From assembly GCA_004194705.1 (NCBI GenBank), contig SADC01001213.1:124001-188000 (forward strand): a stretch of 64,000 bases of DNA, given 5' to 3'. The translations under genes were made by a program, and so were the position numbers. The stretch is from Ditylenchus dipsaci (Eukaryota > Nematoda > Chromadorea > Rhabditida > Anguinidae). Each line of letters begins with the position of its first letter. Position 1 is the first letter of the stretch. The notes under the pieces were generated by a model, which made no database searches, had not been told where the DNA came from, and saw only the letters and a list, made by a program, of their open reading frames with translations. This document shows positions 22,538 to 33,567 of this stretch, piece after piece.

Positions 22538-23710
22538 CTTTATATCAGGGATGATATCTCAAAATTTTGAAAAAAGTACATTTTCCAAAAAAAAAAGATT
22601 TTGGGGCCAAAAAAGTACAATTCCCGAAACTCAATAAAAGCGCCTTCAAACTTTTTATTTCTACACCAATGAAACACATAACACTTTTCAAACAAATAAA
22701 ACAATTCAATCATATTTCTGTTACTATAGACATATGAAATCTAAATTAACTCATAAAAATTTTTGTATGACTTTTGGTATTTTGTATTTTTTCCGCACCA
22801 TAAGGTCGTGTCAAAAGTTCGGGCCGTTTTTTTTCACAAGCGATGTTTGTGGTATTGTGTTTTTACCTTAGATTTTTCATAAATTTTTTAAAGTTTACAC
22901 TCATTTTGTAGCCAAAATTTTGAGCTGCAAATGAGTGGTAAGCTTTTGATAAATTGATGAAAATCCAAAAAACGTAGTGCCACAAATATTGCTTGTAATT
23001 AAATCAGTACGGATTTTTCGACACGCCCTAATATTAGGTTGTTCGGAAAGTTCGCGGAATTGTAATGATCCCTATTGTGTTTTTAGCGTTTTGGTTTTCG
23101 AGTTTTCTTGCAATTCTGTTGCATTTAAACCGTTTCTTTTGTTGTTTTTTTGTCGAATAAGATTTTCATCCATATGAAATTGATCAAATCAAAACGTTTT
23201 TTTTTTACGGTTGCAAAAAAAATCGAAAACCAAAACACTAAAAACACAACGGGGGACCGTTACGAAATTCCGCGAACTTTCCGAACAACCTAATATTTAG
23301 ATTTGCAACTTTTTCTATTTAGAAATTTAGTTGATCACACTTTCGAACTATTGATATCAAAGTAGAAAATCATAAGGCAGCTGGAGACAGCAATACGCAG
23401 GATTCAGCCTGCAGTTCTCAGAGAAATATCTCGCCAACTCCGAAAAGTGGGAAAAGAATCAGGCAGGACCTAAAAGCCTTTTAGGCTCAGCAAAATTCGA
23501 ATTAAAAACTGTGCAGCAGGCGAAATTTTTTAAAATTCGAATGTTTTCTTACATTTTCGGCACCTATTCGAAAAAAAAAAGTACAAAAAAGTACATTTCT
23601 CCAAAAAAAGTACAATCTTTTTAAAAAGTACATTGAAAAAAGAAAAGATTTGGAGTCCCAAAAAAAGTACAAATCTTTTTAAAAAGTACATATATCATCC
23701 TGCTTTATAT
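22538..23710. mobile_element. hAT-type element inside Helitron, 8-bp TSD
   Basis: The element 22546-23702 has ends CAGGGATGATAT and ATATCATCCTG. CTTTATAT is duplicated at 22538-22545 and 23703-23710, and the second Helitron repeat at 23889-23896 shows the uninterrupted site. Terminal arrays of AAAAAAGTACA words lie on both sides (22570-22625, 23565-23690). No transposase. Confidence 0.9.
23034..23293. mobile_element. Mariner-type MITE nested in the hAT element
   Basis: TIRs TTAGGTTGTTCGGAAAGT and its complement, with TA on both sides. The interior is palindromic (TTTTAGCGTTTTGGTTTTCG versus CGAAAACCAAAACACTAAAA). Confidence 0.9.
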
Positions 23711-23894
23711 GGTTACGACAGGATCTGATTATCAAAAACTCGAGATTTTTGAGTTTGAAGGTAAAATTCGTGTTTTTATGGGAAAATCGATGAATGCACA
23801 TTTGGTCACAAAGGAAAACTTTTTTCCTTGCGATAATTTTATAGGCAAGTTTGTACTCATTCGAAAGCTCTTTTAGTGTAGATTTGCCCTTTAT

Positions 23895-24960
23895 ATGGTT
23901 ACGACAGGATCTGATTATCAAAAACTCGAAATTTAAAAAGTTAAAAGAGTTGATGGAAAATGATCTGCCTTTTGGCGGAAAAATCATGATTATTGGCGGA
24001 GATTTCCGCCAGATTTTGCCAGTTCAAGAGCGTGCAGGACGCGCGCAATTGGTTAGTCTTTCAGTTAAGCATTCCGCTTTGTGGAAGCATTTTCAAGTTT
24101 TCAGACTAAAAAAACAAGCGTGCCTTGCAAGGCAGAAAATATCAGGCAAATGTGACTGAGCAAATTGATTTTGCCGAATTTCTGCTCAAAATGAGCAATG
24201 GTGACTGCAATGCGATGAAAATGAATTCGTCGAAATCCCTGAAAACTGTATTGCCAAAGATGATTTGGTGGAAGAAATATTCGGTGAATTCATCGAAAAT
24301 GGCAATTTTGCCGAAATGTCAAAAAGAGTTATTTTGACTCCAACAAACGAAAAAGTATTTCGATAAACAACAATGTTCTTCAAAAATTGGAAGAAAAAGG
24401 TCATAAAATGACAGCATTCCTAAGTGTCGACAGAGTCGACAGTGATCAACCAAAAGGTTACATTGAGTACCCGCCAGAGTTTCTGCACTCTTTGAATGAA
24501 TCGGGGCTTCCGCCCCATGAACTTAAATTGACAAAAGGTTGCCCAGTAATCCTAACAAGGAATTTAAATCCGGCAACAGGTTTGTGCAATGGCACGAGAC
24601 TAATGGTGGAAAAAATCCACAAAGATATATTGGAATGTAAAATTTCCATTGGCGAATTCGCCGGAAAAAGTGTCCTAATTCCAAAAGTGACACTAACCAG
24701 TTCAAAGTTCCCTTTTACACTGTATAGGAAACAATTCCCTATCAAGCCATGCTTTGCCATGACGATAAACAAAAGCCAAGGCCAAACAATTGATTTTGTT
24801 GGAATTGACCTAACAGATCCTGTGTTTACTCACGGAATGACATATGTTGCATTTTCCCGAGCAAGAGCTTGGGAGTTCATAAAGATCGCTGTCAAATATG
24901 GCGATAAAAACAAAGTAAAAAACATTGTTTGGAAAAAGTTTTGCTTGATTGCGAAACTAA
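23895..24960 (+). pseudogene. Helitron PIF1-like helicase, C-terminal half
   Basis: Order of recognisable blocks: LPFGGKIMIIGGDFRQILPV (Walker-B-like GGDFRQ region, 23967-24025), SALWKHFQVFRL, LTPTNE (about 24337), then a long open frame 24387-24960 with GYIEYPPEFLHSLNESGLPPH, LTRNLNPATGLCNGTRLMV, CFAMTINKSQGQT and YVAFSRARA. The last two are the distal helicase motifs. Frame changes near 24110 and 24350 break it. Normal Helitron Rep/helicase proteins exceed 1,000 residues; the Rep domain and Walker A are absent. Confidence 0.85.
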
Positions 24961-25131
24961 ATAAATGGGTTGAAATTCCGGGAATCCCCCGAAATGCCAA
25001 TCACGCAAAGTGGGTTTACGTCCCGATTGGTATTGTACTTTTTGCTACACTGAACTTTGCCTTTTTAACGCAGGCGCCCGAGAGGGCGCCAGTTCGCCTA
25101 GTTTTTAACTAGTAACGCTAGAATTGGCCCA

Positions 25132-25545
25132 AAATTCCGGTTCCGATTTACCGGCTCTTTTTTGGATCCCGTTTCCGGTTCCGATCCAAATATCAATTCC
25201 AATCCTAAATTTATCATTTTCACTTTTGAGCGAATTTCTCGTGTTAAATACCAAAATAAACAAAAAATCGTGTAAAGCAGCAGCGATTAGTTTCGAAAAT
25301 ACATTTTTGAGACTCCGGTTGACTCCGGCATAAATGAAATTCCGATTCCGGTTAAGGTTTCACAAAAGTCAAATTCCGGCAAAACTCGTTCGCGAGTTTC
25401 GCTGTTGGCGAGTTTCCGCGTTGGCGAGATTCGCTGTTGGAGAGATTTGATGTTGTTGAGTATTTCACGTTGGCGAGTCTTTTGCGTTGGCGAGTTTTTT
25501 TGACGCAGAGTTGGTTGCGTCCCAATTCTATGATAGTTTAACATA
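25132..25545. repeat. Word-rich MITE remnants (TTCCGGTTCCGAT; CGTTGGCGAGTTT)
   Basis: TTCCGGTTCCGAT words at 25140-25200 and 25330-25375, then a solo array of seven CGTTGGCGAG-type words at 25395-25510. No flanking duplication visible. Confidence 0.5.
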
Positions 25546-25929
25546 CTGATTGCTTACAGATTGCGGGACCTATCAAATAATCGGCACTATTCCATTGTAC
25601 CCCCCCCCCCCAAAAAAAAAGCTATTCCAGTGTACACAATCCCCGTCCCTCCCCAAAAATAATGACCTATTCCATTGTAAACCCCCCCAAAAACCAACTT
25701 TTTTATATGCACTCAAAAACCATTTTTATGTAATAATTTTGCCATAAAAGGACCAGAAAAGCCATTTAAATAGGGTTCAAGGGCTGTATTGGGAGGGGAA
25801 GGGACAAAACAGGGGCCAATAATTAATAAGGGTTTAAGGCACCCTCAAACCCAGCAACTTGGGGTCCACCACTTAATATATACGTTTGAAAGCACGTCAA
25901 ATCCAGCAACTTGTGGAGGACCCAAATAA

Positions 25930-26130
25930 ATAAGTACTCAAAAGGCTCTCGAGTATGTGGGTGTGCGCATCTCAACTCCAAGCTCCCAAGCCCCCTGCGC
26001 CCTCGAAGCGGGCGCAGGGGCTTGAGAGTTAGAGATGCGCGCACGCACTTACCTTAGACATGATTCCGAGAAGTACACTTGATCATAAAATGCATATAGA
26101 GTCTATTTTTGCCACGGCCGAGTTAAAAAA
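25930..26130. repeat. R-family hairpin repeat
   Basis: GTGTGCGCATCTCAACTCC faces GAGTTAGAGATGCGCGCAC across a GC hairpin (CCCCTGCGCCC...GGGCGCAGGGG). The tail reads CATGATTCCGAGAAGTACAC. Confidence 0.8.
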
Positions 26131-26699
26131 ACATGGTAAAGCAGCCAAAAAAGTGGCCCTGTGTTATTCCCTTCCCCTCCCAATACAGCCCTTGAACCCT
26201 ATTTAAATGGCTTTTCTGGTCCTTTTATGGCAAAATTATTACATAAAAATGGTTTTTGGGCGCTACTGGCTTATACCCCCCCCCAAAAACAGCTACTTTC
26301 TTATACCCCCCCCAATCCTCGGACCTACTGGCTTATACCCCCCCCCAAAAATCAAGATTTTTGGGAGTGGTCAAAACATATTTTTAAGCAATAATTTCGC
26401 CATAAAAGGTCCAGAAAAGCAATTAAATAGGGTTCAAGGGCTGTATTGGGAGGGAAGGACAAACAAGGGCCACTTCTATAGTGCCTATAAGTACCAAAGA
26501 GTATTAATTCTCTTAGCGTTGAAGTCACTTTCAAACCCAGCCACTTGTGGTGCACGCAAAAGTATAAGGACTCTAAATGATCGGACCGATCAGCCGGGTG
26601 GATCCCGATGGTTGTCGTGTAAATTTTGGACGGCTGAGCCTCTGGCTCGTAGCCCCATGCCGGAGAGGGGGAACCCTTTTCGGTCGTAAAATCAAAGAT

Positions 26700-26965
26700 G
26701 TTGAACATAGTTTTGAATGCTGGGGCCTACCGCATAAATAACTCTGGTATGCATGTTTTTCATGCATCCAGAGTCGCTTTCGAGTGATTTGTGTCTAAGG
26801 TATGTGGGTGTGCGCATCTCAACTCCAAGCCCCCAAGCCCCCTGCGCCCCCGAAGGGGCGCAGGGGGCTTGAGAGTTAGAGATGCGCGCACGCCTTACCT
26901 TAGACATGATTCCGAGAAGTACACTTGATCATAAAATGCATATAGAGTCTATTTTGCCACGGCCC
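26700..26965. repeat. R-family hairpin repeat, longest copy
   Basis: Starts with AACATAGTTTTGAATGCTGGG and TATGCATGTTTTTCATGCATCCAGAGTC, then the paired GTGCGCATCTCAACTCC / GAGTTAGAGATGCGCGC arms with central CTGCGCCCCCGAAGGGGCG. Confidence 0.8.
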
Positions 26966-27424
26966 GAGTTGAAAACATGGTAAAGCAGCTAAAAAAAAGT
27001 GGCCCCTGTATTATTCCCTTCCCCTCCCAATACAGCCCATAATCCCTTTAAACTGCTTTTCTGGTCCCTTCATGGCGAAATTATTGCATAAAAATGGTTT
27101 TTAGACACTCCTAAAAAAGTCGGTTTTTGGGGGGGGGTATATGACAGTAGGTCCGATTTTTGGGGGGGTATAAGAAAGTAGCTTTTTTGGGGGGGTATAA
27201 GCCAGTAGCGTCGGTTTTTGAGTGCATATAAAATAGTTGGTTTTTTTTGGGGGGGGGGGGGTCGGTTACAATGGAATAGCGGCAAAAAATCTATTTAGAT
27301 TGGAATTTGTATAGTCGGTGATGAAATCATGGGTTAAAGGGGGTGGACACTTGGGGGTTGAGAAATGTGTTTGTCAGCCTGAGGAAAAACTCATTGACGG
27401 GTTGCAAAAATTTTTAATATAAAA

Positions 27425-27512
27425 TTATTTATGTGATTTTTGATGGGTTTCACTAAATATTGTCTAATAATGTAATGAAACCCATCACAAAATCACATAA
27501 ATAATTTGACGC
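27425..27512. repeat. Small palindrome
   Basis: AAATTATTTATGTGATTTT and TGATGGGTTTCA face TGAAACCCATCA and AAAATCACATAAATAATTT. Confidence 0.85.
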
Positions 27513-27554
27513 TACTTGCATATACCCCCCCCAAATCACCTTTTTATAAAAGTG

Positions 27555-29057
27555 TTTTAAAACGGGCAATACTTTTTTTTGCCGCAAATATACTTTTTTT
27601 CTGCCGCAAATATACTTTTTTTTGCCGCAAATATACTTTTGCCGCAAATATACTTTTTTCTGCCGCAAATATACTTTTTTCTGCCGTAAATTTACTCTTT
27701 TTTGCCGCAAATTTAATCTTTTCTGCCGCAAATTTAATCTTTTCTGCCGCAAATATAGATTTTACAGTTGCCACATGCCTTAACTTTAAGTCTGTCTTTT
27801 TTTAGGGATATGAGTAAAAGCTTGGGGTTTTCATTGGTCTTTAGCAATATACACACCTTTTACAGCTTATTTTCAGGTAGATTTCCTAGACTTCACTGAA
27901 AGGATGTCAGTGAAACATGTCGGAGATATTCAGCAATAGTGGGATTCGCGCGCCGGTTGGCTTAGCCTTTATTTTTTGCTTTAAGATGTTTGTTTTCAGG
28001 ACTTTATATATGTGATTTTAGGTTCGCTAGACAGGTAAATTTTAATTTTTCACACGTATTGCGATGCGACTTCATACAGCTGGAAAAATTCATGAACTGG
28101 TGTAGCGTCAATTTTTTTTTGAATATTTGTTAACTTTTTTTTGTCGGGCTGTATGTTGTCGAAACGCGACTCTCTATGTGCTTCGTGCTCCATTCCTCAG
28201 ACAGTATGGCTAGGCCGTTGTAACATATCTGTCGGGGCACGTTAACTTTAAGAGGCTGCCTAGCGAAAGTTAGGCTCTTCTTAGATTTACTTCACTCATT
28301 TTCAGGTCTTATCGTAATTAAACAGATCAATCATAAATTAATGGATCAAGTTCAGCTTTAAGTTTGCGGTCCATCGTGTTCTATACGTACTTTCCATCCA
28401 TAACGAACCCTTTTGTGTCGGTGATCGGATGTGGAATTTTGAAGAAAATCTGAAAATGAGTGAAGTAAATCTAAGAAGAGCCTAACTCTCGCTAGCAAAA
28501 ACTAGAAAAATTAAAATTTACCTGTCTAGCGAACCTAAAATCACAAATATAAAGTCCTGAAAACAAACATCTTAAAGCAAAAAATAAAGGCTAAGCCAAC
28601 CGGCGCGCGAATCCCACTATTGCTGAATATCTCCGACATGTTTCACTGACATCCTTTCAGTGAAGTCTAGGAAATCTACCTGAAAATAAGCTGTAAAAGG
28701 TGTGTATATTGGCAAAAGACCAATGAAAACCCCAAGCTTTTACTCATATCCCTAAAAAAAGACAGACTTAAAGTTAAGGCATGTGGCAACTGTAAAATCT
28801 ATATTTGCGGCAGAAAAGATTAAATTTGCGGCAGAAAAGATTAAATTTGCGGCAAAAAAGAGTAAATTTGCGGCAGAAAAAAGTATATTTGCGGCAAAAG
28901 TATATTTGTGGCAAAAAAAAAGTATATTTGCGGCAGAAAAAAGTATATTTGCGGCAAAAGTATATTTGTGGCAAAAAAAAGTATATTTGCGGCAGAAAAA
29001 GTATATTTGCGGCAAAAGCAGATTTGCGGCAAAAAAAAAGTATTGCCCTTTTAAAAC
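27555..29057. mobile_element. Word-array foldback element W3 (GCCGCAAATATA words), 9-bp TSD
   Basis: The element 27564-29048 has termini GGGCAATACTTTTTTT and its complement. TTTTAAAAC is duplicated at 27555-27563 and 29049-29057. Nine words (GCCGCAAATATACTTTTT) stand in the left arm and twelve in the right. The inverted arms then continue without words for about 270 bp (GGGATATGAGTAAAAGC to CTAGACAGGTAAATTTTAA). The 450-bp loop holds a second small inverted repeat (TTAGATTTACTTCACTCATTTTC, about 28285 and 28460) and no coding sequence. Long ORFs here are array translations. Confidence 0.93.
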
Positions 29058-29119
29058 ACCCTATATCGACTCAAATCGCCTCAGGAGTTCAAAAAAGACA
29101 TTATTTTAAGTTCTGGTCA

Positions 29120-29560
29120 ATAAAAAATTGAGTTTTCGGCACTTTTGAATTTCGACTTTTTACCTGTTTTATCATGTTTTGGTCACTGGAGCTGGGCAAA
29201 AAGAGCATCTAAATGTTTTTTTTAAGAGTCTTACTCGGAATTATGTCTAAGATAAGTGACTCTGGATGCATAAAAATGTATGCATACCAGAGTTTATTTA
29301 TGCGGTAGCCCCAGTCAACAAAACTATGTTCAACATCTTCCTTTTGTTCAAAATTGGTCCTTTTTGGTCTATTTCCACCCTAATACAGCCTTAAAATCCC
29401 TTCGAAAATGGTCAAAATAGTACTTTTTGGTGTTCCAGAAACTCGATTTTTCATTGACTGGAACTCAGAAATAATCTCTTTTTTGAGCTTCTGAGCGATT
29501 TTAGGTCGATATAGGGTGTTTGGGAACATTTAAAAAAAAATTGATTTGGGGGGGGGTATA
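29120..29560. repeat. Composite repeat copy, partner of 3478-3810
   Basis: Contains AATAAAAAATTGAGTTTTCGG, an R-family segment (AATTATGTCTAAGATAAGTG, CCAGAGTTTATTTATGCGG), CACCCTAATACAGCC and TTTTTTGAGCTTCTGAGCG. Its ends relate inversely to 27330-27560, so W3 inserted into an older inverted composite. Confidence 0.6.
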
Positions 29561-29659
29561 TGCAAGTAGCGCCAATAATTTTATATTTAAAATTTTTTTG
29601 TAACTCATTTGTGGGTTTTTCATTAGGTTAGCAAGCACATTTCTCTACCCCACCCCCAA

Positions 29660-29874
29660 CCCCCCCCCAGGTGCGCAGATGTCCTGATTTATCAGGAATT
29701 TCCTGATTTTTCGATTCAAATCCTGATTTTTAATCGCCAAAAATCAGGAATTCCTGTTTTTTTTTGTTCGAAATCCTAATTTTTGGAGATTTTTTTTCGA
29801 AATCCTGAGTTTTGGAGATTTTTTGTTCAAAATCCTGATTTTCCGTTTTTTTATCTGCGAACCCTGCCCCCCCC
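29660..29874. mobile_element. hAT-type MITE in a C tract (CCTGATTTTT words)
   Basis: The element 29668-29866 has ends CAGGTGCGCAGAT and ATCTGCGAACCCTG. Eight C residues flank each side, compatible with an 8-bp duplication in a C run. The interior holds AAATCCTGATTTTTGGAGA words. Confidence 0.75.
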
Positions 29875-29936
29875 TTTAATATTTCGCCAAATCGTTTGTA
29901 AAAAAATCTGAGGTTCTTCTTTTCCTTCCACCTTTT

Positions 29937-30016
29937 TCAGTGACGAGTATTCGACCAAATCTACCTCCGGATCTTGTCTGCAAAGTTAGACAAGCTCTTT
30001 ACGAGGTCGAAAGTGT
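29937..30016 (+). CDS. Possible short orphan exon
   Basis: A strong acceptor (TTCCACCTTTTTCAG) opens a frame reading TSIRPNLPPDLVCKVRQALY, with a possible donor GTGT|GTAAAT. No partner exon was identified and the family is unknown. Confidence 0.3.
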
Positions 30017-30897
30017 GTAAATACTAGAAGTCATTTAAAAAGCTAAATTCGTTTTTATAATAGTTGTTCGGCAATTTATACCCCAAACGAAACCCATCAG
30101 AGTGTTTTACTGATAGCAAATGCGGCCCGACTAGGCCCGACTGCGTGGAAGAGCCTTCGATGCCTATTCTACCTAGGTTCATCCATTGGCAATGGATATG
30201 GATTTTTTTTTGGTGCAAAAAAATTTCTTTTTGGTGCAAAAAAATTTCTTTTTGGTGCAAAAATATTTTATTTTGGTGCAAAAAGAATTGGTGCAAATTA
30301 GATCTTTTTTGGTGCAAATATAATTTTTTTGGTGCAAAAAGATTTTATTTTGGTGCAAATCGCCGTGGTGCAAATTGAATTTTTTTTGGTGCAAATAATT
30401 TTCTTTTTGGTGCAAAATAATTTTCTTTTTGGTGCAAATAGTATTCTTTTCGGTGCAAATTAAATTCTTTTTGGTGCAAATCGTATTCTTTCTGGATAAT
30501 ATTTTTTTGCCCGTATACTAATACTCGTTTTCGCCCATTGCATATTTCTTTTTGCCTGTAGATTTTGAATGGCCGTAGAAAATTCGTTTTTGCCCGTAGA
30601 TTTCTCTTTTTCTATTTTTTTCTACCTGTAGATTTTAAAATTTTGAGGAAATTCAAATTTTATGGTCAGAAAACGACTTGGTTTGCTCAGAATCCAACCC
30701 CAGAGTGGCCAAGTTGGTTTTCTGGGAGTTAGGGGGAGTAAACTTAAAAAAATTCGATTGCGCGCATCAGAATCCATTCTCGATTGGCTCAATCTCTCAG
30801 AATCCGAGTTCTACCATTTAGAACCATCTTTATTATTGGTTCAGGGTACCTAAATACTAGTGGTAGTGGTTTTGAAGGGTGAGGTATACTTCATATA

Positions 30898-31693
30898 CCG
30901 TATTTCCTCTAATAAGCGCCCCGGGGCGCTTATTTTTCAACTTCCCGTCTAGGGGGCGCTTATTAGAGCGGGGGCGTTAAGGAGCAGGGGCGCTTATTTT
31001 TCAACCTGTCGGCGGCGAGGCCACCAACCTTGTTAACCAAACCTTGAGAATTTTAGTTATAGACATTGATTTCCAGAATTTTTTTTTCACCAGCTGCTCA
31101 AATTTAAACGCATTATTTATGATAAAAAAGGCAACAGAACATACTGAACAAAAATGCTGAATTTACAAACAAAGAAAAAATGCTGGGTTTACAACTTTCG
31201 ATCATTCAAAAATCGTGAAACTGAGGGTTGAGCGCATACATTTCATCATTCGAATCAACTTCAAAAGATTCGTCGAAGTAAAGAGATTTATTGCTCAGAT
31301 AAACATTTTCATCGTCTTGGTCTGCATCTATTTCTTCAGCATCATTCTCATCTGTCGAATCTCATCTCGCGCATTCAAAAGATCATGGAATCCGTCCGGA
31401 ATCCTTGAAGCAGTGCATTTGGCCGTCCTCGCTTCCATTATGGTTGATAGTGATCCGACAATCTCGAAAAAAAAAATTTTTTTTAGTAAGGAAACAAATT
31501 TGTGTACGAACTTGAATTTTGTAACTAAAAAACAAGTTTCCCAAAAACAGAAATACAAACTAAGCAAAATAACCTTGAGAGGGGGGGGCGCTTATTAGAG
31601 CAGGGGCGCTTATTTTTCAAACCCCTCCAAGGAGGGCGCTTATTAGAGCGGGGGCGCTTAATGGAGCAGGGGCGCTTATTAGAGGAAATACGG
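30898..31693. mobile_element. CCGTAT-family element, longest copy, TA TSD
   Basis: TA|CCGTATTTCCTCTAATAAGC...GCTTATTAGAGGAAATACGG|TA. GCGCTTATTAGAGC words repeat at both ends. At 796 bp it is about three times longer than its relatives. Minus-strand sequence at 31215-31470 reads IPDGFHDLLNARDEI and, after a frame change, DADQDDENVYLSNKSLYFDE to a stop. An acidic tail of this sort could be a transposase C-terminus, but that is inference. Confidence 0.8.
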
Positions 31694-32030
31694 TACGCAT
31701 TTCTTAAGTCACAGGTTTGACTACCACTGGCTGCACACCTTTTTTTTCCTTTTATTTACAAGTTTTGTGTCAAAATGATCCTCACACTCTTGGCTGTCCA
31801 ACAAGATTATCAGAGCAAGCTTTCACAACTAGTGAAGCTTGTATTCAGGCTGAAGTGGGCTAAATTTCCGAAAATCGACGGTTTTCAGTAATTTCTTTGA
31901 TTAGTTACATTGAAATTTTCTGACCTTTTTTACAAGTCTGACTTTTTATATACCGAAATGTAGCCAAGAATCTAGGCTTTCGTCTGAGCTATCAAACAAA
32001 AGAAAGTTAGTATGAAATTGAAGCTGAAAT

Positions 32031-32249
32031 TCAAAAAACATCAAACGATTTCCGATTCCATGCACTCCCACCGATGGCTGTCACGAAATTTTCGATATTG
32101 TTCTGCAACTGAAGTTTTTTACAATTTTCATTAAGATAATCGTTCAGAAACCTCATTCTCAAAATATAACGCTGCTTCTTGGCGTCATTTTCAGTATACG
32201 ACTGTAAATGATCATGTGGATTAAAACTGCGAAAAAACCTCAGTGCCAA
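32031..32249 (-). CDS. Unrecognised ORF inside W4
   Basis: A 72-codon minus-strand frame with coding-like composition (NPHDHLQSYTENDAKKQR, RMRFLNDYLNENCKKLQ, ENFVTAIGGSAWNR). It begins at TTG, so it may be an exon (a CGCAG acceptor lies nearby) rather than a complete gene. It could be host sequence carried by the element or a relic of its own gene. Confidence 0.3.
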   Translation of the reverse strand: MALRFFRSFNPHDHLQSYTENDAKKQRYILRMRFLNDYLNENCKKLQLQNNIENFVTAIGGSAWNRKSFDVF

Positions 32250-33567
32250 ATAATACCGAAATCCTACTCCTCAAAATATTCTATTATTCATTGGTCAAAC
32301 CTTCGCTAGATACCTTGTTTTTCTGTAGTGATTTTGGTTTGTTAAAATTTTTATCTGATTCACCATGAAATTATTACTCTAGTAAGTCACTAAACGCGTT
32401 GGTGAATAAATAAATAAATTAGTAGAGGTTTAGGCTATACAAATTTTATACGCATCATTGTGGATGGTTTTCTTTCATTCTGATGGTCATTTGCTTCAAT
32501 TCGCAAAATTGAGGCAGTTTCTGAAGCAAAGCAGTGGTGTTAATGATTGCAATCTATTTCTCGACAGTTTTCGACCTAGAAGTCAGTAAAATTATATAAA
32601 AAATAAAATGTGCGCCTGGCGGAATGAAAACTGTCGATTTAGGGCGGTGCGTATATGAAGTGCAACCACCACCCCCCACCCCCCACCCCTCCCCATTAAG
32701 TGCTTCTAAATAGTAGAACTCGGATTCTGAGAGATTGAGCCAATCGAGAATGGATTCTGATGCGCGCAATCGAATTTTTTTAAGTTTACTCCCCTAACTC
32801 CCAGAAAACCAACTTGGCCACTCTGGGGTTGGATTCTGAGCAAACCAAGTCGTTTTCTGACCATAAAATTTGAATTTCCTCAAAATTTTAAAATCTACAG
32901 GTAGAAAAAATAGAAAAAGAGAAATCTACGGGCAAAAACGAATTTTCTACGGCCATTCAAAATCTACAGGCAAAAAGAAATATGCAATGGGCGAAAACGA
33001 GTATTAGTATACGGGCAAAAAAAATATTATCCAGAAAGAATACGATTTGCACCAAAAAGAATTTAATTTGCACCGAAAAGAATACTATTGCACCAAAAAG
33101 AAAATTATTTGCACCAAAAAGAAAATTATTTGCACCAAAAAAAATTCAATTTGCACCACGGCGATTTGCACCAAAATAAAATCTTTTTGCACCAAAAAGA
33201 AATTTTTTTGCACCAAAAAGAAATCTTTTTGCACCAAAAAATCCATATCCATTGGCAATTGCCAGATATTGTCAAAGCTTTTGGCTCGGCAAATTCAGCA
33301 ATATGTTTTTACGTTATCTAAAATTGTTGGCTCATATTTCTTTCATCTTTTTGTCGTTTGAAATTTTTTTCTTTAAAAATCTTTTAGTTGTCAACTTTAA
33401 CGATGTATAATGCCGAAAAACCGCGCTACACCGAGGTTCACAATGGTTTTTTATTCTATATTTTCAAAACATTTGCTTAAATTTTAAAATCTTTTTAAAA
33501 TTGGGATTGATTTTCGGTGAATTCACAATAAAAATGCTGTAGTTCAAGAACAAGTAAATTCATGAAT

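Larger units (their letters stand above)
22438..25101 (+). mobile_element. Helitron, decayed, with intact 3' terminus
   Basis: The 3' end is textbook: a GC hairpin GGCGCCC-GAGA-GGGCGCC (25073-25090), seven bases, then CTAG (25098-25101), with T following. Upstream are PIF1-like helicase remnants. The proximal part contains a direct duplication of about 200 bp (GCACATTTGGTCACAAAGG...GGATCTGATTATCAAAAACTCG) at 22445-22545 plus 23703-23755, and again at 23787-23929. The first copy is split by a hAT element. The 5' end was not located. Confidence 0.8.
25575..27295. repeat. Composite C/G-run element in inverted arrangement
   Basis: Left flank ACTATTCCATTGTACCCC and right flank GGTTACAATGGAATAGCGG are inverted. 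Inside, words of the form TTATACCCCCCCxAAAA alternate with unique text on both sides, together with AATGGCTTTTCTGGTCC and CTCCCAATACAGCCC in both orientations. At least two internal duplications and two R-family copies lie inside. ORFs here translate the runs. Confidence 0.6.
30185..33259. mobile_element. Word-array foldback element W4 (TTTGGTGCAAA words), 9-bp TSD
   Basis: The element 30194-33250 has ends GGATATGGATTTTTT and its complement. ATTGGCAAT is duplicated (30185-30193, 33251-33259). The left arm has 14 words and the right 10. A second word block follows (TTTTTGCCCGTAGATTT, TTTTTGCCTGTAGATTT), then the shared core (GGGGGAGTAAACTT, AAATTCGATTGCGCGCATCAGA) in both orientations at 30735-30800 and 32715-32800. 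The interior carries a CCGTAT element (30898-31693) and an ORF at 32031-32249. Confidence 0.93.

Noticed and set aside
27580..29040. The arrays of short words look like CRISPR repeats.
   Set aside because: Spacers are short, AT-rich and non-unique, arrays occur as inverted pairs within elements that have target duplications, and the genome is eukaryotic.
31215..31598. 127-codon plus-strand ORF as a membrane protein.
   Set aside because: It lies inside a CCGTAT-family element and is antisense to a more coding-like acidic frame.
27453..33321. Long ORFs with repetitive peptides (RQKKVYL, HQKENYL, KSIFAAE types).
   Set aside because: They are translations of the word arrays, open in several frames and on both strands, with no splice or start context.
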